Positions 1 to 10,476 are shown, counted from the stretch's first letter. The stretch is 30,920 nt of DNA from Calycina herbarum (GCA_001414485.1 LLEY01000318.1:1-30920); one strand, 5' to 3'. Notes: a model not told the origin generated them from the letters alone. Translations and numbers: made by a program.

Positions 1-192
1 CTCTTGGGGTGGGGATTCGGGGGGTTGGGGTGGTGGAGGTGATGGTGGAGGTGGAGGTGGAGGAGGAGGTGGGGGAGGCGGTGGTGGGGGAGATGGAGGG
101 GGATAATAGGTTGGGAGTGTGATGATCGATGGTTTGATGTTTTGGGAATTTGGAGTTGGGGTGATGGAATTGGCGGAGTTTGGGTGTAACAT
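1..192 (-). CDS. Proline-rich protein, N-terminal fragment (runs off left edge)
   Basis: An ATG at 192-190 on the minus strand opens a frame with no stop as far as base 1 (64 codons). The first 30 or so residues are Ser/Thr/Asn/Pro-rich and begin MLHPNSANSITPTPNSQN. They run into a nearly uninterrupted polyproline block (about residues 31-57), then a PPQPPESPPQE end. Polyproline blocks of this kind occur in SH3/profilin ligands and in many disordered fungal proteins, so no function can be assigned. One other minus-strand frame through the same block is also open and would give Ser/Thr-rich protein; the Pro frame was preferred because it carries a start codon directly upstream. The rest of the gene lies outside the window. 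Existence as a gene is plausible rather than shown. Confidence 0.45.
   Translation of the reverse strand, partial: MLHPNSANSITPTPNSQNIKPSIITLPTYYPPPSPPPPPPPPPPPPPPPPSPPPPQPPESPPQE
21..103. repeat. G-rich low-complexity (GGN) tract
   Basis: The plus strand is almost entirely GGT/GGA/GGG triplets here, with many runs of three or more G. This is the reverse complement of the polyproline codons of the minus-strand exon. The G-runs could in principle form G-quadruplexes on the plus (template) strand. Trinucleotide-type slippage would make the length variable between strains. Confidence 0.7.
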
Positions 193-1731
193 ACGGGAAT
201 AGACAACTTTCAGAATTCATATTCTGGCCTCTGACGAACAATAAAAGCAGTGAGCAGTAGCTCTCCTTTTCCTAGATAATCTGGGATGATTTTTGATTTT
301 TGATTTTTGGTTTTCAATACTTAAATTACCCTTGACAGGCACAAAGCAGAAGTACTTACTGCCGCTTTTATTATTCATAATTCGAAGGAGGTGACTCACA
401 TGACCTTGGTCACGTTTAATACTCTGAGATTCCCCTGGATAAAGTCTTGGCAGTGGACTAATTCCAACTTGACATCTACACTTCGACAAATACACCCCAT
501 CCTTGGATCTTCTTTATATTTTCTCAACTCGACCCCTTTTCTGAACCCTTCTTGGACTAGGGAAACAAACACTTTCAAGGCTTGCGCACTCGCAACCGCA
601 GCCACTAATATTCCGCGCCCAACTCATCTAGATTGCGGCGCTTGTCAGCCTGCAGACGCCGGTGGCACAGACAGACGAGAGAAGAACCTATCAACCAGTT
701 CCACGAGACGGAATTAGGGAAACACGAGGAGAGTTCCATTTCATGTTCTTAAAAAAGCAAATCCCAACGACGTGTGTTCCGTTACACAGCGTGTCATTCC
801 CGTGGGAGTTGTGTCGAGGGAGGCTCGCGACTGGAACGGGAAAACGTCACAATTTCAGACTCGATTTCCCGTATCTGCTGAAATGTGTCTTTGGCTACAT
901 CCAGTCAATGAAGTTCTGCATGTGTTCGGGAATTCCATTCTCGCCCTTCTCTGAGATCGTGGTGGCTATGTTTTGGCTTGACAATTATTGATTGGTCGCC
1001 TAGCTGCGGTGAGACAGATATCCAAAAGCTTCGCCCATTATTGGCAAAGCTTGTTGCTCGTGGCGTTGCATTCACCCATCCTTGCCTGGTTGGATTGCTG
1101 GAATTTGAGAAGGATTCACGGTGTTGGATGGCTGAGTGCCCGAAATGGTATTGAAGATGCTTCATTTCATGTTGTGCAACTTCGTGATGTTTTGACATGA
1201 AGGAAGTAGAGTTGACGCTATATTGGTCGCGCTTAGGTCAAGGAGATGAGCCTACACCGAGCTACCTACGGTACTCCGCCAGGTAACTTATAGTTTTCCA
1301 AATGACGAGAGATGGATAGTAGTAGAGAACCCTCGTAATTCCCCGCGGAAGAGCTAGAAATAACATGGCACAGTTTTAAATTTGAATGGCTTGAGCTTGG
1401 TACGAGGAGGTTGCTTCTTTGAAACTGGCGTGGGAGATTTCTCTACGTGAGTAGGTACGAGCTGAACGACCTTAGTGGTTCATTCAGAGGCGCAAGGGGC
1501 TGTGAATCCATGGATAACAGGGGTATTGGGGGCTAAAGGTTATTCAAGTGAAGGATTTCGTAGCAATCTCACCAACCACGGGGCATCCTAAGCGACCCAC
1601 TTCTCAGCCGCACTGGTACCCAAGTACGGGTAGACCCAGCCTCTCTTAAAGTCTGGAACCCCCAGATTCTGTATATCTTCTCTTGGCTCTCTCTTCTGTA
1701 CCTTCGGCTTCTCAACGTCCAGTTTGCCAAG
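193..1731. other. Intergenic region, no supported gene
   Basis: About 1.5 kb between the minus-strand proline-rich exon and the LtrA-like gene, presumably containing both divergent promoters. Short open frames exist on both strands (for example 391-717 and 662-991), but they lack recognisable motifs, overlap each other in several frames and show no splice logic. A short TGATTTTTGATTTTTGGTTTT tract lies near 292-312. Nothing else stands out. Confidence 0.6.
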
Positions 1732-3833
1732 ATGTCGACTGCAACGCCATTCCTGTCCTCTGGCAAACCACAGGCCAGTCAAAGTGCACAGTGAGTGAAC
1801 TCTTACCTGAAGACAGCATCGCTAGCTAACAGTTAACAGGAAGCTTTTCAACGCGAGAAAGGAAGAGTCTTTGCCATGGCTTGTCAACCCACTCGAAGGC
1901 CTCCAGGGCAAGAAGTTCAAATCGTTTCACGTTCGACATGAAGCTAGCATGATTGAGCTGTTCTTCGACCTTTTCTTCGTTGCCAATCTTGCGACTTTCA
2001 CCTCCTACCACGAAATCACCACCAGCGCCTCGTTACTATCATATGTTGGCTTCTTTGTAATCTTGTGGTCTACCTGGTTCCAAATTACTATTTTCGACGT
2101 CCGCTTTGCTGCCGACTCAGTATTCGAACGATTCTGCAAGCTCTACCAGTTCATTTTCTTCGTTCTGCTTGCTGTTGTCGGATTCAGTTTTGAGCCTGGA
2201 AGTTATGCATCAGTCAAAGGATACCGCGTATACAAGACCCTAGCAATTGTTATGGGAATCTCAAGATTTTTCCTGGCAATCCAGTACGCTATCGTGGGTG
2301 GCTTCGTTGTTCGAAAACACAGAAACCTTATTGCACCATTCATCTTAATCATCGTCACTCTGTTTGCATCAGGAGGTGCTCTTTTATCGACATTTTCTCG
2401 TTTCAACGACAAGTCGGTTTCTAAAGCTCATCAAATCTGGTGGATCGTCCTACCTCTCGAGTCGATTTTGATCCTCGTATACTCATCGGTATGGAGAATG
2501 CTGAGTTTCAAGGAATCCCACATGGCGGAGCGGTTGTCTCTCCTGACAATGATTATCATCGGCGAAGGCGTGATTGGGAGCACAAAGACAGCCGGCCTCA
2601 TATGGCCAACAACTTCGAAGCCAAGTATTGGTGGTGTGGTCGAGATGGTATCTATCATCATCATGCTGGTGAGTCAATGCTTTCATTTCCCTCTCTGTAC
2701 ACTCATTTGCTAACCCTTTTTTCACAGTTGTTGGTTTGGACTTTATACTTTGATAACCATCCTCAGTGAGTCTTTAATCGCTGAACCTTACTCCTACTCC
2801 TTCACAAGTAGCAAAACTGACTGGATTCTGTAGTGGAGCTCATATGGGAAGCATCAAGCAACAATGGTGGGCCTGGTCTCACTTTTTCCTGCACTTGGGA
2901 CTTGTCGGCGTCGTCGAAGGATCCAACAGAATGGCTATCTTCTTCAACGCTCTTCGAAAACAACAAAGTTTCATGAACGATGTCACAGCCCTGTGTATAA
3001 AAAACACCACCGCGACCAAGGCAACCGATTTCGTCAAAAAGATCAACGAAACAGCGCAAAAGCTGAAGATTGAGTCCTACGACCCTCGAAACTACGATAT
3101 CGTACAATTTTATCTCAATGAAACTCTCACCACCAAGCCAGCAGGCACAGAAGATGACCCAGGATTTTGCGATATGACAAACGAGAACTCCTATGTCTAC
3201 AACATTGCCGTGTATTTAATCAAGGGCATTTACAAGCGCTTCAACATCGATCCACCTGAAGGAAACAAGTATGCCGAGGACGATTACGGACACACGATGC
3301 AAACAACTTACGCATATCTATGGGGTTCAGTCACCGTCTCGCTTTTCATGTTGCTGGTCTTCCTCTTTATCATTCGAACCAAGAAGCGCGATTTCCTTGA
3401 ATATATCCGCCTCGGCTTTCGACTTGCGGTTGTTTTCCTCTCCGCTGGAGTTGGATGCTTAATCTTCCAAACCAAGGTTTTCGTCGGCCTCATCACATCC
3501 CCATATATTGTGACCATTGTTTGTGGGTTTCTCCTCGCAATCATCGCCTTCGACCGCTTCATTCGCATTCTCGGTGTTTGGAACTTCAAGCGCCGATTTG
3601 CGATCCCACCCCCAGAGAAGAAACACGGTCATGACGAACACGATGGAGTTGGAAGTGAAGACCACGGAGAGAGTTACAAAATGAGTCCTCAAGTCACGGT
3701 CCAACAATACATGCCATCGCCTTCGGGATACGCTGGAGTTCCTCAGACTTCGCAGGGTTACTTCCCAAATCAGCAGCAAACTGGATATGCGCAACCTGGT
3801 GGATATACCCAGAACACTGCGTACTCTAGATAA
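1732..3833 (+). CDS. LtrA-family (low temperature requirement A-like) multi-pass membrane protein
   Basis: Four exons: 1732-1790, 1840-2668, 2728-2765 and 2834-3833, giving 641 aa. All introns (49, 59, 68 nt) are GT-AG with CTAAC or CTGAC branch sites, and phases join cleanly. The LtrA signature is clear: a basic stretch, then ELFFDLFFVANLATFT (residues 59-74) at the start of the first membrane segment. Hydrophobic helices follow to about residue 300, with WWAWSHFFLHLGLVGVVEGS near 319-338. After a non-membrane loop of roughly 130 residues (with N-glycosylation sequons) come three more membrane segments (about 472-490, 504-520, 530-550). The polar tail of about 90 residues contains a His/Asp/Glu patch and Gln/Gly/Tyr-rich repeats. 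The family was named from a Listeria cold-growth locus; its biochemical role in fungi is unknown. The ATG at 1732 is the only one that joins in frame upstream of the first intron. Confidence 0.88.
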
Positions 3834-4294
3834 GGGAATATTGTATGATAGTTTGGTTATACCGGAGTTGCAAATGGCTGGATATAGCTGGGATTGATTG
3901 AATTTTCTCTTGGGGGATGGGCATTTATATTGGAGTCTGATTCTCTCTCTGGTTTATGTTGTTGTAGAATGCGACACGATAGGCGTTGCATTTCTGATTT
4001 TAGGGCGAGCGAGCGATTTGATAATATCACCGTCATGCTACATTCAAATATCTTCTTGTCTGGCTTTCACTGAATTTGGTTGTTAACTGCGTGTTCTGTT
4101 TGCAGTGTTCGTAGCCCGATGGTCTTACTCGTTATTCCACCGTGGTTTCGGGCCCTGGGAACAGAGCCAGTGACGAGGTAATCGGCGATGAGGTTTCCGG
4201 GGGAAAACCTTCGTATTATCCAGTCTCGCGATGGTCACTCGTTGATCTAGGAAATTAGGATTTTTGCTTCTCTGGAAAGTTGGAAGAAGGCAGC
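3834..4294. other. 3' flank of the LtrA-like gene
   Basis: Downstream and intergenic DNA of the LtrA-like gene. No credible coding frame or RNA gene is seen; a short GAGCGAGCGAG run lies near 4006. Confidence 0.5.
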
Positions 4295-4544
4295 CGTGTA
4301 CGAAAAAAGACGTCCATTTGAGGCACCGGCCACCCCAACAAAAGAAACCTACGTTGTAAGATCAAATAAAATCGTAAAAATATAACAAAAATTTCTATCA
4401 ATTTCGGAGAGTGTTATTAGAAAGTGTATAAAGTGTAAGAAGTTTTAAATTTGTAGTTGTTGTTTTATTTGAGAATTAAGATTGTGAAGATGGTAATATT
4501 CGGGTGCGGCTGCTGCCTCAAATGGGCGTCTTTTTTCATTCACG
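4295..4544. mobile_element. Foldback/MITE-like element with ~42-nt imperfect terminal inverted repeats
   Basis: The left arm starting at 4295 and the right arm ending at 4544 are inverted copies of one another. They share GAAAAAAGACG (4302-4312 against 4537-4527) and CCATTTGAGGCA (4314-4325 against 4525-4514). Over about 42 nt roughly 35 positions pair. The arms enclose about 165 bp of very AT-rich, non-coding DNA. The layout (GC-richer long TIRs around an AT-rich core, about 250 bp) is that of a MITE or foldback element. No convincing target-site duplication was found, so the exact ends and superfamily are open; the element may be old. Confidence 0.6.
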
Positions 4545-5681
4545 TAGAGGCCGTTGTCCGCTGCTTTCCATGCCCATCGTGCCATCGTGAGTCTGGAAGT
4601 GGGTTTTCACCGAAAGCAAACTTCTCGGTGGTCTAGAAAGATCCCTTCGTTCCCAACTCCAGTCAACCACTCTGAAAACTTACCGAATTCTAGCTTTCAT
4701 GGTCAAGCAATATATCATCCCGAAAGACGATTACTGCCTGGAACTTGGGTGGTACAGTGTGCAATATGAAAAATCTAGATTATGGTTTCTGCCAATGGCT
4801 CTCTTATCGCTTGGTTGTGGCGTTCCTTTTGCATTTATCGAAGTTACTATTTCGGGAAAAGTCCCTGGTCAGCCACTGTGATATTTCGGGATTATCTTTT
4901 CAGCCACCACGAGAAGAGGCATGATTTCGACCTCACGTGATGGTACTGAAATTACTTGTACCAAAAATGGTTGTCTTTGGTATGGGAAAAGGAAGTTAAG
5001 GGTGGGAGTTGAAGTGCATCGAGCAGCTCTCACCTACATGGGATTTTTCAACTCGTTTTAGTATCAAATTCGACCAGGAGATGGAGATTTTGGGTGCTAA
5101 GAAGTAAGAGTCTGTTCCCAAAGCAGTAGTTTCACTCGCCCGACAACCCAAGCTGCGGCTGAATTCACAGTCTAGAATCTGCACTCTCCAGGTGCAGTAC
5201 TGCCATTTCCTCTCATTTCCTCAGCCTCACTTGCCGCCCACAACCCTATGGTCTCACTTCCTCAAGCCATGTCTTGCTTTTTGTGCACCCTTTGCTGCCA
5301 GGAGCACTCACCGAATTAACCCAAATGGAAAGATTGGAACGGTTTCATTCGTGTAATTCTTTTTCGTGGCTTGAGGAAGTATCGTATGAGATGGGATGGC
5401 TTGCTCGGAAAGAAATAGATGGAAACGATAGTTTGTTGGCGAGGCATAATCCGCATTTGATGGATTTTAGGGGTCCCGGGGTGAGAGCTGAGGGGTGCAC
5501 TTTTGGAGATGCGAATTATCAGACGAGTTATTTAATCTGTGGGATGCTGCTGTTTATACTTCTTCAACGATCTGTGTTTTCTGAGGAACAAGTTCCATCG
5601 CCTTCAATCCCTCTCTTATCAATCAGGAAAAACTTTACCTCGCTTACCTTCGCTATCTTAAGTTATAAACAACATATCAAC
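4545..5681. other. Intergenic region and upstream region of the 5682 gene
   Basis: No supported gene. Frames such as 4699-4881 contain a hydrophobic run but no homology-like motif. An open frame from 5274 runs in phase into the 5682 gene but has no sequence character before its signal peptide, and is treated as leader or upstream DNA. Confidence 0.5.
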
Positions 5682-6209
5682 ATGCGTTTCTCAATTACAT
5701 TCACACTCCTCGCTTCGCTTCTCACACTCGCCTCTGCGCAATTCTCGGATACTCTCGAAGGACCAGCACCCGTTTCAAAAAATCTTGCTAGAGCAGCAGC
5801 TCTCATGCTAAGACAAGTATACGTCGATTGCGAAAGTAAATCTCCCCTTCTCTCTCGTCCCCAATATTCTTTACCCACCCCGCAATAGAACTTCAACTAA
5901 CCACCCACTCCAACAGATGGAAACCACTGCATAAACTCCCTCTGCTGCGGAAACATAAACTGCATGCCCGCCACCGCCGAATGTTGTTCCAACGGAAGAT
6001 ACTGTCTCGCGGGAACCATATGCGTCATCCAAGGTGGTCTTTATAAGTGTCAGGATACCACTGGGTCATTTACAGATTCTGGGGATGAAGCTGCTGTTAC
6101 CACTACGGCTGCTCCCACGCCTACAGCTTCTGCTAAGAGTTCCGCGGATAGGAGGGAAGGTGGGGTACTGGGGGCACTTGTTGTTGCGGGGGTTGCTGCA
6201 CTTTTGTAG
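5682..6209 (+). CDS. Small Cys-rich secreted protein, probable GPI-anchored
   Basis: Two exons, 5682-5835 and 5917-6209, 148 aa. The 81-nt GT-AG intron has an AACTAAC branch site. The start was chosen because it gives a textbook signal peptide, MRFSITFTLLASLLTLASA, cut before QFSDT. The mature part holds ten cysteines in a compact block, including two CC pairs (LCCGN and ECCSNGRYC). A Thr/Ala/Pro/Ser linker and a C-terminal hydrophobic tail (GVLGALVVAGVAALL) follow, the usual GPI-attachment layout. CC-containing Cys blocks of this kind are common in small ascomycete cell-surface proteins and effectors; no enzymatic domain is visible. Likely cell-wall or plasma-membrane surface. Specific role unknown. 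Confidence 0.82.
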
Positions 6210-7093
6210 AGAACCAAGATATAGTCTTCTGGGCGGGGTGGCTAGGATTTGGGTAGAGGGGAATAAGGATGGAATACGGTGGAGGTGAGGAGTTAGGCTT
6301 GATGGATGTTGATTTATGTTTTGTGGATTTTTGGATTCTGGCTAAGCGAGGGGGTTTGTGTATTTCTGGGAAGAGAGAAAATAATTAGGAGCTAATTCAA
6401 GGCGTTTCTTGAAGTGAGAAATTAACTTTCTTTCATTCAGCATAATTGTACTTACCTGTCCTGTCGCTCTGTTTTCTATGTCAAGATTTGGGATAATAAA
6501 ATCAAATACCAACTCATTCCAAAACCAAAAACCATACTCTAACTTATTGACAGTCAAAGAATTGTCCTTCTCTGAAGACCTAGGTTTTTATGTTGAAAAT
6601 GGAGAAGGTGAGCCAAGGATAGATGGAATGGGAAAATGGGGGTCCCTCCTGGTGGTCATAAAAACGGTAAACAAACACGTACGAACCTGAAATATTTCCT
6701 GCTTTTTTTATTGTCCACAGCAAGGCTCCACAGAAATGAGGGATGGTAAGGTTGCAATAAAGAGGGCTTGGGGTTACTCTATGAAGATCTCTTACATCAA
6801 GCTAGTGAAGGATTATTTTCCCCTTTGGTCATCAAACTGCCATACACCTTAACCCCCTGATATCTTCTGTTCTGTGAATCAACAAATGATAAAGGTAACA
6901 CATTCAGGCAATGGAAGACATATATACCTACCAAGTTGTTCACAAAGCTCAACCATCTCGCACCAACTTACAAACAACACCGTTCCTCAAACCACTTACT
7001 CTTCATCACGTCACACAAGAACATCCAAAGAAACGTCACACAAACCTCTCCACCTCCTTCCTAAAACAAAGAACCCGCCGCGCATTTTCCAAA
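6210..7093. other. Intergenic region upstream of the 7094 gene
   Basis: Holds the 3' flank of the small secreted protein and the promoter of the microprotein. Overlapping short frames (for example 6342-6557 minus and 6478-6690 plus) have no recognisable content. Confidence 0.5.
6921..6926 (+). promoter_or_regulatory. Possible TATA box of the 7094 microprotein gene
   Basis: TATATA sits about 170 bp upstream of the ATG at 7094 and is followed by a C/A-rich leader, as is usual for highly expressed fungal genes. This is a sequence match only; the transcription start is not known. Confidence 0.35.
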
Positions 7094-7312
7094 ATGTGTC
7101 AACAAATCATCAAAAGCTACGATTGCAAGCATACTGAATATCAACCAAAGACCCACTGCAACTATTTGAAACAAGGTTTGGATTGCAATATCTACAGCAC
7201 AGGAACAGAAGTAGTGGTAGTTGCAGTTAGTGGGAAATGTGGACGCTGTTATAGAGAGGAGAGAGAACAGAGATGTGCAAAGAAATCCGCTGGCTTTTGG
7301 GGAAAGAAATAG
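7094..7312 (+). CDS. 72-aa Cys/His microprotein (putative zinc-binding), paralogue of 14386-14571
   Basis: Single exon. The protein begins MCQQIIKSYDCKHTEY and carries Cys at 2, 11, 22, 31, 49, 52 and 61 and His at 13. The pattern C2, C11-x-H13, C22, C31, C49-x2-C52 resembles structural zinc ligands, though metal binding is inferred. The C-terminus is basic (EEREQRCAKKSAGFWGKK). There is no signal peptide, so a cytosolic or nuclear location is likely. Many ascomycete genomes hold short MC...CxH...C..C proteins of unknown function, and this looks like one. The minus-strand gene at 14386-14571 repeats the same residue spacing exactly. The ATG at 7094 is chosen because the alignment with the second copy begins precisely there. 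Confidence 0.75.
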   Translation: MCQQIIKSYDCKHTEYQPKTHCNYLKQGLDCNIYSTGTEVVVVAVSGKCGRCYREEREQRCAKKSAGFWGKK

Positions 7313-8136
7313 AGGATCAATATGATGGTGGAGACTTGGGGTTGTGTTATTATTGATGGAGCGGAATGGTGTGGTGTTGGATTGTATGGGAGTACTTGTG
7401 ACTAGGCATAGTTGATGAGAGTGTATTATGAGAATATAAATAGAACTTCCTGAAAGCAACATTTAAGTTTCTTTTCGCCTACTCTAAGGTTTGCTATTTG
7501 ACACATGACTAAGAATGGTTGCTGGATGTTGTTTGTAAATGCCCAAGCCACTCCATAAGACTGTGAAGAGTGGGGGAGACTTGTGGACTTCTTTAAGGTG
7601 TGCTTCTGTAGAGCACTTTGCACCTAGGTGCTGAAGGAATATACAATAAGGATGAAGTTTCTATTGCTCAATTATGTAAGATTTTCTAAATAATCAATAT
7701 GTATTCTAGTTTCTTATTCTTAAAGGTAAGAGAAAAGGGTTACTTTCACCTATTCACTACAAGGTGATAAAGGTTTGTTCTAATCTTTATTAGGACTAGC
7801 GCTACCATAGATTAGCGACCTGGAAGCTCTACTCGTGGGCTTAAACGTGTTGTTGTTGAAAGTGAGTAGTGTTATTCAAAATATTAGGTTATTAGATCGA
7901 TAATTTCCTTTTTTTTAAGCCACCTCGCATAGCTCCTGCGTGGAGGCCAAAAAAAATATGAATACATCCCACGCCAGTAGATTATATAACTAATACCAAA
8001 AATCACTTATAAAAAAACACACGTATAAGCCGACGAGTACGGAGAGCTCTGAATAGTATTTCTGTCCAACTTTGTCAGCTTCTAAGAAGAGATTAGAGTC
8101 AGTGGTGCATCCACCACAACAGCACGAATGTATTAG
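7313..8136. other. AT-rich intergenic region
   Basis: No credible gene. Contains the hairpin at 7909-7956. Sequence from about 7670 to 8010 is notably AT-rich and may be degraded repeat DNA. Confidence 0.5.
7909..7956. repeat. Long imperfect hairpin (T8 ... A8)
   Basis: T8 at 7909-7916 pairs with A8 at 7949-7956. The inner arms (GCCaCCtCGCA and TGCGtGGaGGC) pair except at two positions, around a 7-nt loop TAGCTCC. It could be a tiny foldback relic. It is not a bacterial-type terminator, as this is a nuclear fungal sequence. Confidence 0.5.
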
Positions 8137-8643
8137 CTGCAAATCTATCAGTTGTGCCTAGGCAGTAGGAGCGACTGTCTTTACTTTGGTCCTGGCGCTG
8201 GCTATTTAATATCCCGCAACACCCGAGAGTTTGCTGAGTTAGACGCTATCAAGTTGGTCAAACATGTGGCATGTGAGCTTCTGGAATTCAAGGCAAATTT
8301 CGGCGAAGGATGGTGGATGAAGTAGGACAAAACTCCACTGTTCGCGACAATAGAGAAGCTCTCAGTGGTTTTGAATGACAGATGCGATTATTGTAACTCA
8401 TTTCGAAAGGATGAAATAAGACCTGTCATCTTTTGCAATGGTTTAGCTACACGCAAGCGAGGACGGTTGAGTTTTGAAAATATCCCTCCAAGCGAGAATG
8501 GTGAATGGACATACAGCGGAATAAGTTGGTACAAAGCCTATAGGGATAATTGTTTTTTGGGACAAGTTGATGAGCTAAGTCCACAATTCATTGTTCGTAA
8601 TAGAGAGAAATGGCAGGGATGTTTTTATTGTCGGAGGTCGTGA
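8137..8643 (+). pseudogene. Decayed coding sequence, possible 2EXR-family relic
   Basis: One frame reads protein-like from about 8137 (LQIYQLCLGSRSDCLYFGPG...) to 8643. It is broken by an in-frame TAG at 8323-8325 and is preceded by another TAG at 8134-8136. The stretch CLYFGPGAGYL and the later KTPLFATIEKLSVVLND resemble the middle of 2EXR proteins (an F.....DT-type strand, then a ..IKHLAV.. strand), three intact members of which lie in this window. No N-terminal LP.ELR.xIWE motif is seen upstream. The only intron that could remove the internal TAG would be about 32 nt, too short to be credible. The family assignment is weak; that it is former coding DNA is more likely than not. Confidence 0.45.
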
Positions 8644-9749
8644 AGCGCTAAGCAAGCGAAATCATTGGGATTGGATTAGAGTGGAAGGGGTCAACTAATA
8701 CTTGGTGGGGTTTTGGTAGTTGTCCTGGCTCAAATTTCGTTAGCTGAAGTACAGAGGATCTGAAATTGACGTTTTACCTCAATTAATCGCTTCAATCCCT
8801 ATAAAGAATATCCTACTGGGGAGGGGATTACAGGTCTCCACGTGACTATAGTATACCGATGAAGATTGCTGCTCATTTCTTGTATATGCTAATCGACCGA
8901 AATACCAAGTTCAAATAGAGAATACCCACTAGAAGTTTTCTAGATTACAAAACAAACAACTCAACTCAAGCTCACGTGCCAGGAACCAAAACATCGTCAT
9001 GCGGGTGTGGCCCCACACTACCTACCATGACTTGTGAAGCGCAGCAATCAACCAATCGTAAGAATCACCGCGCTGAAATACGATTCGAGCATGAACAAGC
9101 ATGACAAGCCAGCGGCAAGTATCGTCAACCCCACTACTGCTTAAAAATCGGTTGCTAATTTGCTTATGTGGTTTCTTGTAAGCAATATTTTCTACGGGTT
9201 GGATTGAGAGGCGATGGCGTTTCAAGCAACAATTCCACTTTGCCGAGGTGGGACAGGGGTTGCAATTGGAATTGGAAACTCTTATGTGGGGTCTTTTTCA
9301 CCTTTTGGAATGGTGGAATGACTTTTACATGACGTTTTCGTGTTGGTGTTGGCAAAGATAACATTTACACAGTAAGGTTACATCTACCAGAAGTATCGAA
9401 TTTCTAAGCATCCATAGGGAGAGGATAAGCATTTCAAAGGCAGAGGATCAGACGCACTTTCTCCACAGAACCATACAACACACACATGCAAATCCCTCTC
9501 TTTTGGTTCCTCGTCTCCCTTTTGTTAGCGTTATCCTGGAGAGAAATGTCGTCTCTGCTGGGACCTCGACTAGGACGTCTTGTTGGATCCACTAATGCCC
9601 AAGGGTCCGTATTCACCAGCCGCGGGGTTGTAGGTGGGAAAGATATAAGAGGGTTGCTCTCCTCCTTCTCGTTGCTGCTCTCCAATCCACTCTCCAAGTC
9701 CAGCAAACACTCCTTCTTCTCTACCACTTCCAACTACAACAAAGCCAAC
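8644..9749. other. Intergenic region upstream of the nitroreductase gene
   Basis: No gene supported. The last 260 bases (from 9486) are open in the nitroreductase frame and may encode an N-terminal extension. A CCAAT pentamer occurs near 9051. Confidence 0.5.
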
Positions 9750-10476
9750 ATGTCTCAACCATTCCTAGACGCTGTTGCTGCCAGACGTTCCATCTATCCT
9801 CTCTCCAACAGCTCTCCAATCTCTGACGCCAAGATCCAAGATATCATCAAGCAAACTATCACTCACGTCCCTTCATCCTTCAACTCCCAGACTACCCGTG
9901 TGGTTCTGTTAGTCAAGGAGGAACACGAGAAACTTTGGGAAATTGTTAAGGAGGTTCTTAAGGGTGTTGTTCCTGCTGATGGATGGGCTGCTACCGAGGG
10001 AAAATTGAACATGTTCAAGGCCGCTTACGGATCTGTAAGTTGTTCCCATTTACCTTCGCTTCTCAAATCACCTTGCTGCAGTCCCTTTTCCCACCCCACG
10101 TTCCACAATACAAACGAAAAATCAAGAAACAACAACCCACTGAAACTTCTCACAGGTCCTCTTCTTCGAGTCTCGCTCTGCCGTCCAAAAGATGCAAACC
10201 GCATACGCACTTTACGCTGACCGCTTCCCACCATGGGCCGCTCAATCCGACGGAATGCACCAATTCACAATCTGGACTGCTCTCGAGGCTGAGGGATTGG
10301 GAGCCAACCTACAACATTACAACCCATTGATCGACGAGAAGGTTGCTGCACAATGGGGTATCGATGCCGACTGGGTTCTTAACGCTCAATTGGTATTCGG
10401 AAAGAGAGAGGGAGAGCCAGGACCAAAGGAGGTCAGCACTATTGAGGAAGAGAGATTCAAGGTTTTCGGTGTTTAG
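9750..10476 (+). CDS. Nitroreductase-family FMN oxidoreductase (fungal Frm2/Hbn1-like)
   Basis: Two exons, 9750-10034 and 10156-10476, 201 aa, close to the usual 190-200 aa of yeast Frm2/Hbn1-type proteins. The 121-nt GT-AG intron is in phase 0. The N-terminus MSQPFLDAVAARRSIYPL has the family's FMN-contacting xRRS motif (R12, R13, S14). PSSFNSQ (41-47) and EAEGLGANLQHYNP (139-152) are the other flavin-site and dimer-interface blocks. Proteins of this group reduce nitro-substituted or quinone-like compounds with NAD(P)H and are linked in yeast to oxidative and lipid stress responses; the substrate here is unknown. The frame stays open upstream with ATGs at 9546 and 9486, which would add 68 or 88 residues rich in Ser/Arg/Leu. 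That could be a mitochondrial presequence. The 9750 start (AACATG context) matches the family start. Confidence 0.87.

Noticed and set aside
391..717. Open frame of about 108 codons on the plus strand, with overlapping frames on both strands
   Set aside because: No recognisable motif, no splice logic, and competing frames of similar length; treated as chance.
4295..4544. TA target-site duplication for the foldback element
   Set aside because: TA occurs near both ends but at non-equivalent positions relative to the arms, so it is not accepted as a duplication.
4699..4881. 60-codon frame with a hydrophobic segment
   Set aside because: Short, with no conserved residues and no splice signals joining it to other exons.
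5274..5681. Long in-frame N-terminal extension of the 5682 gene
   Set aside because: It would bury a clean signal peptide in the middle of the protein; the extension has no coding character.
9434..9758. Minus-strand frames opposite the start of the nitroreductase
   Set aside because: Antisense shadows of a clear plus-strand coding exon.
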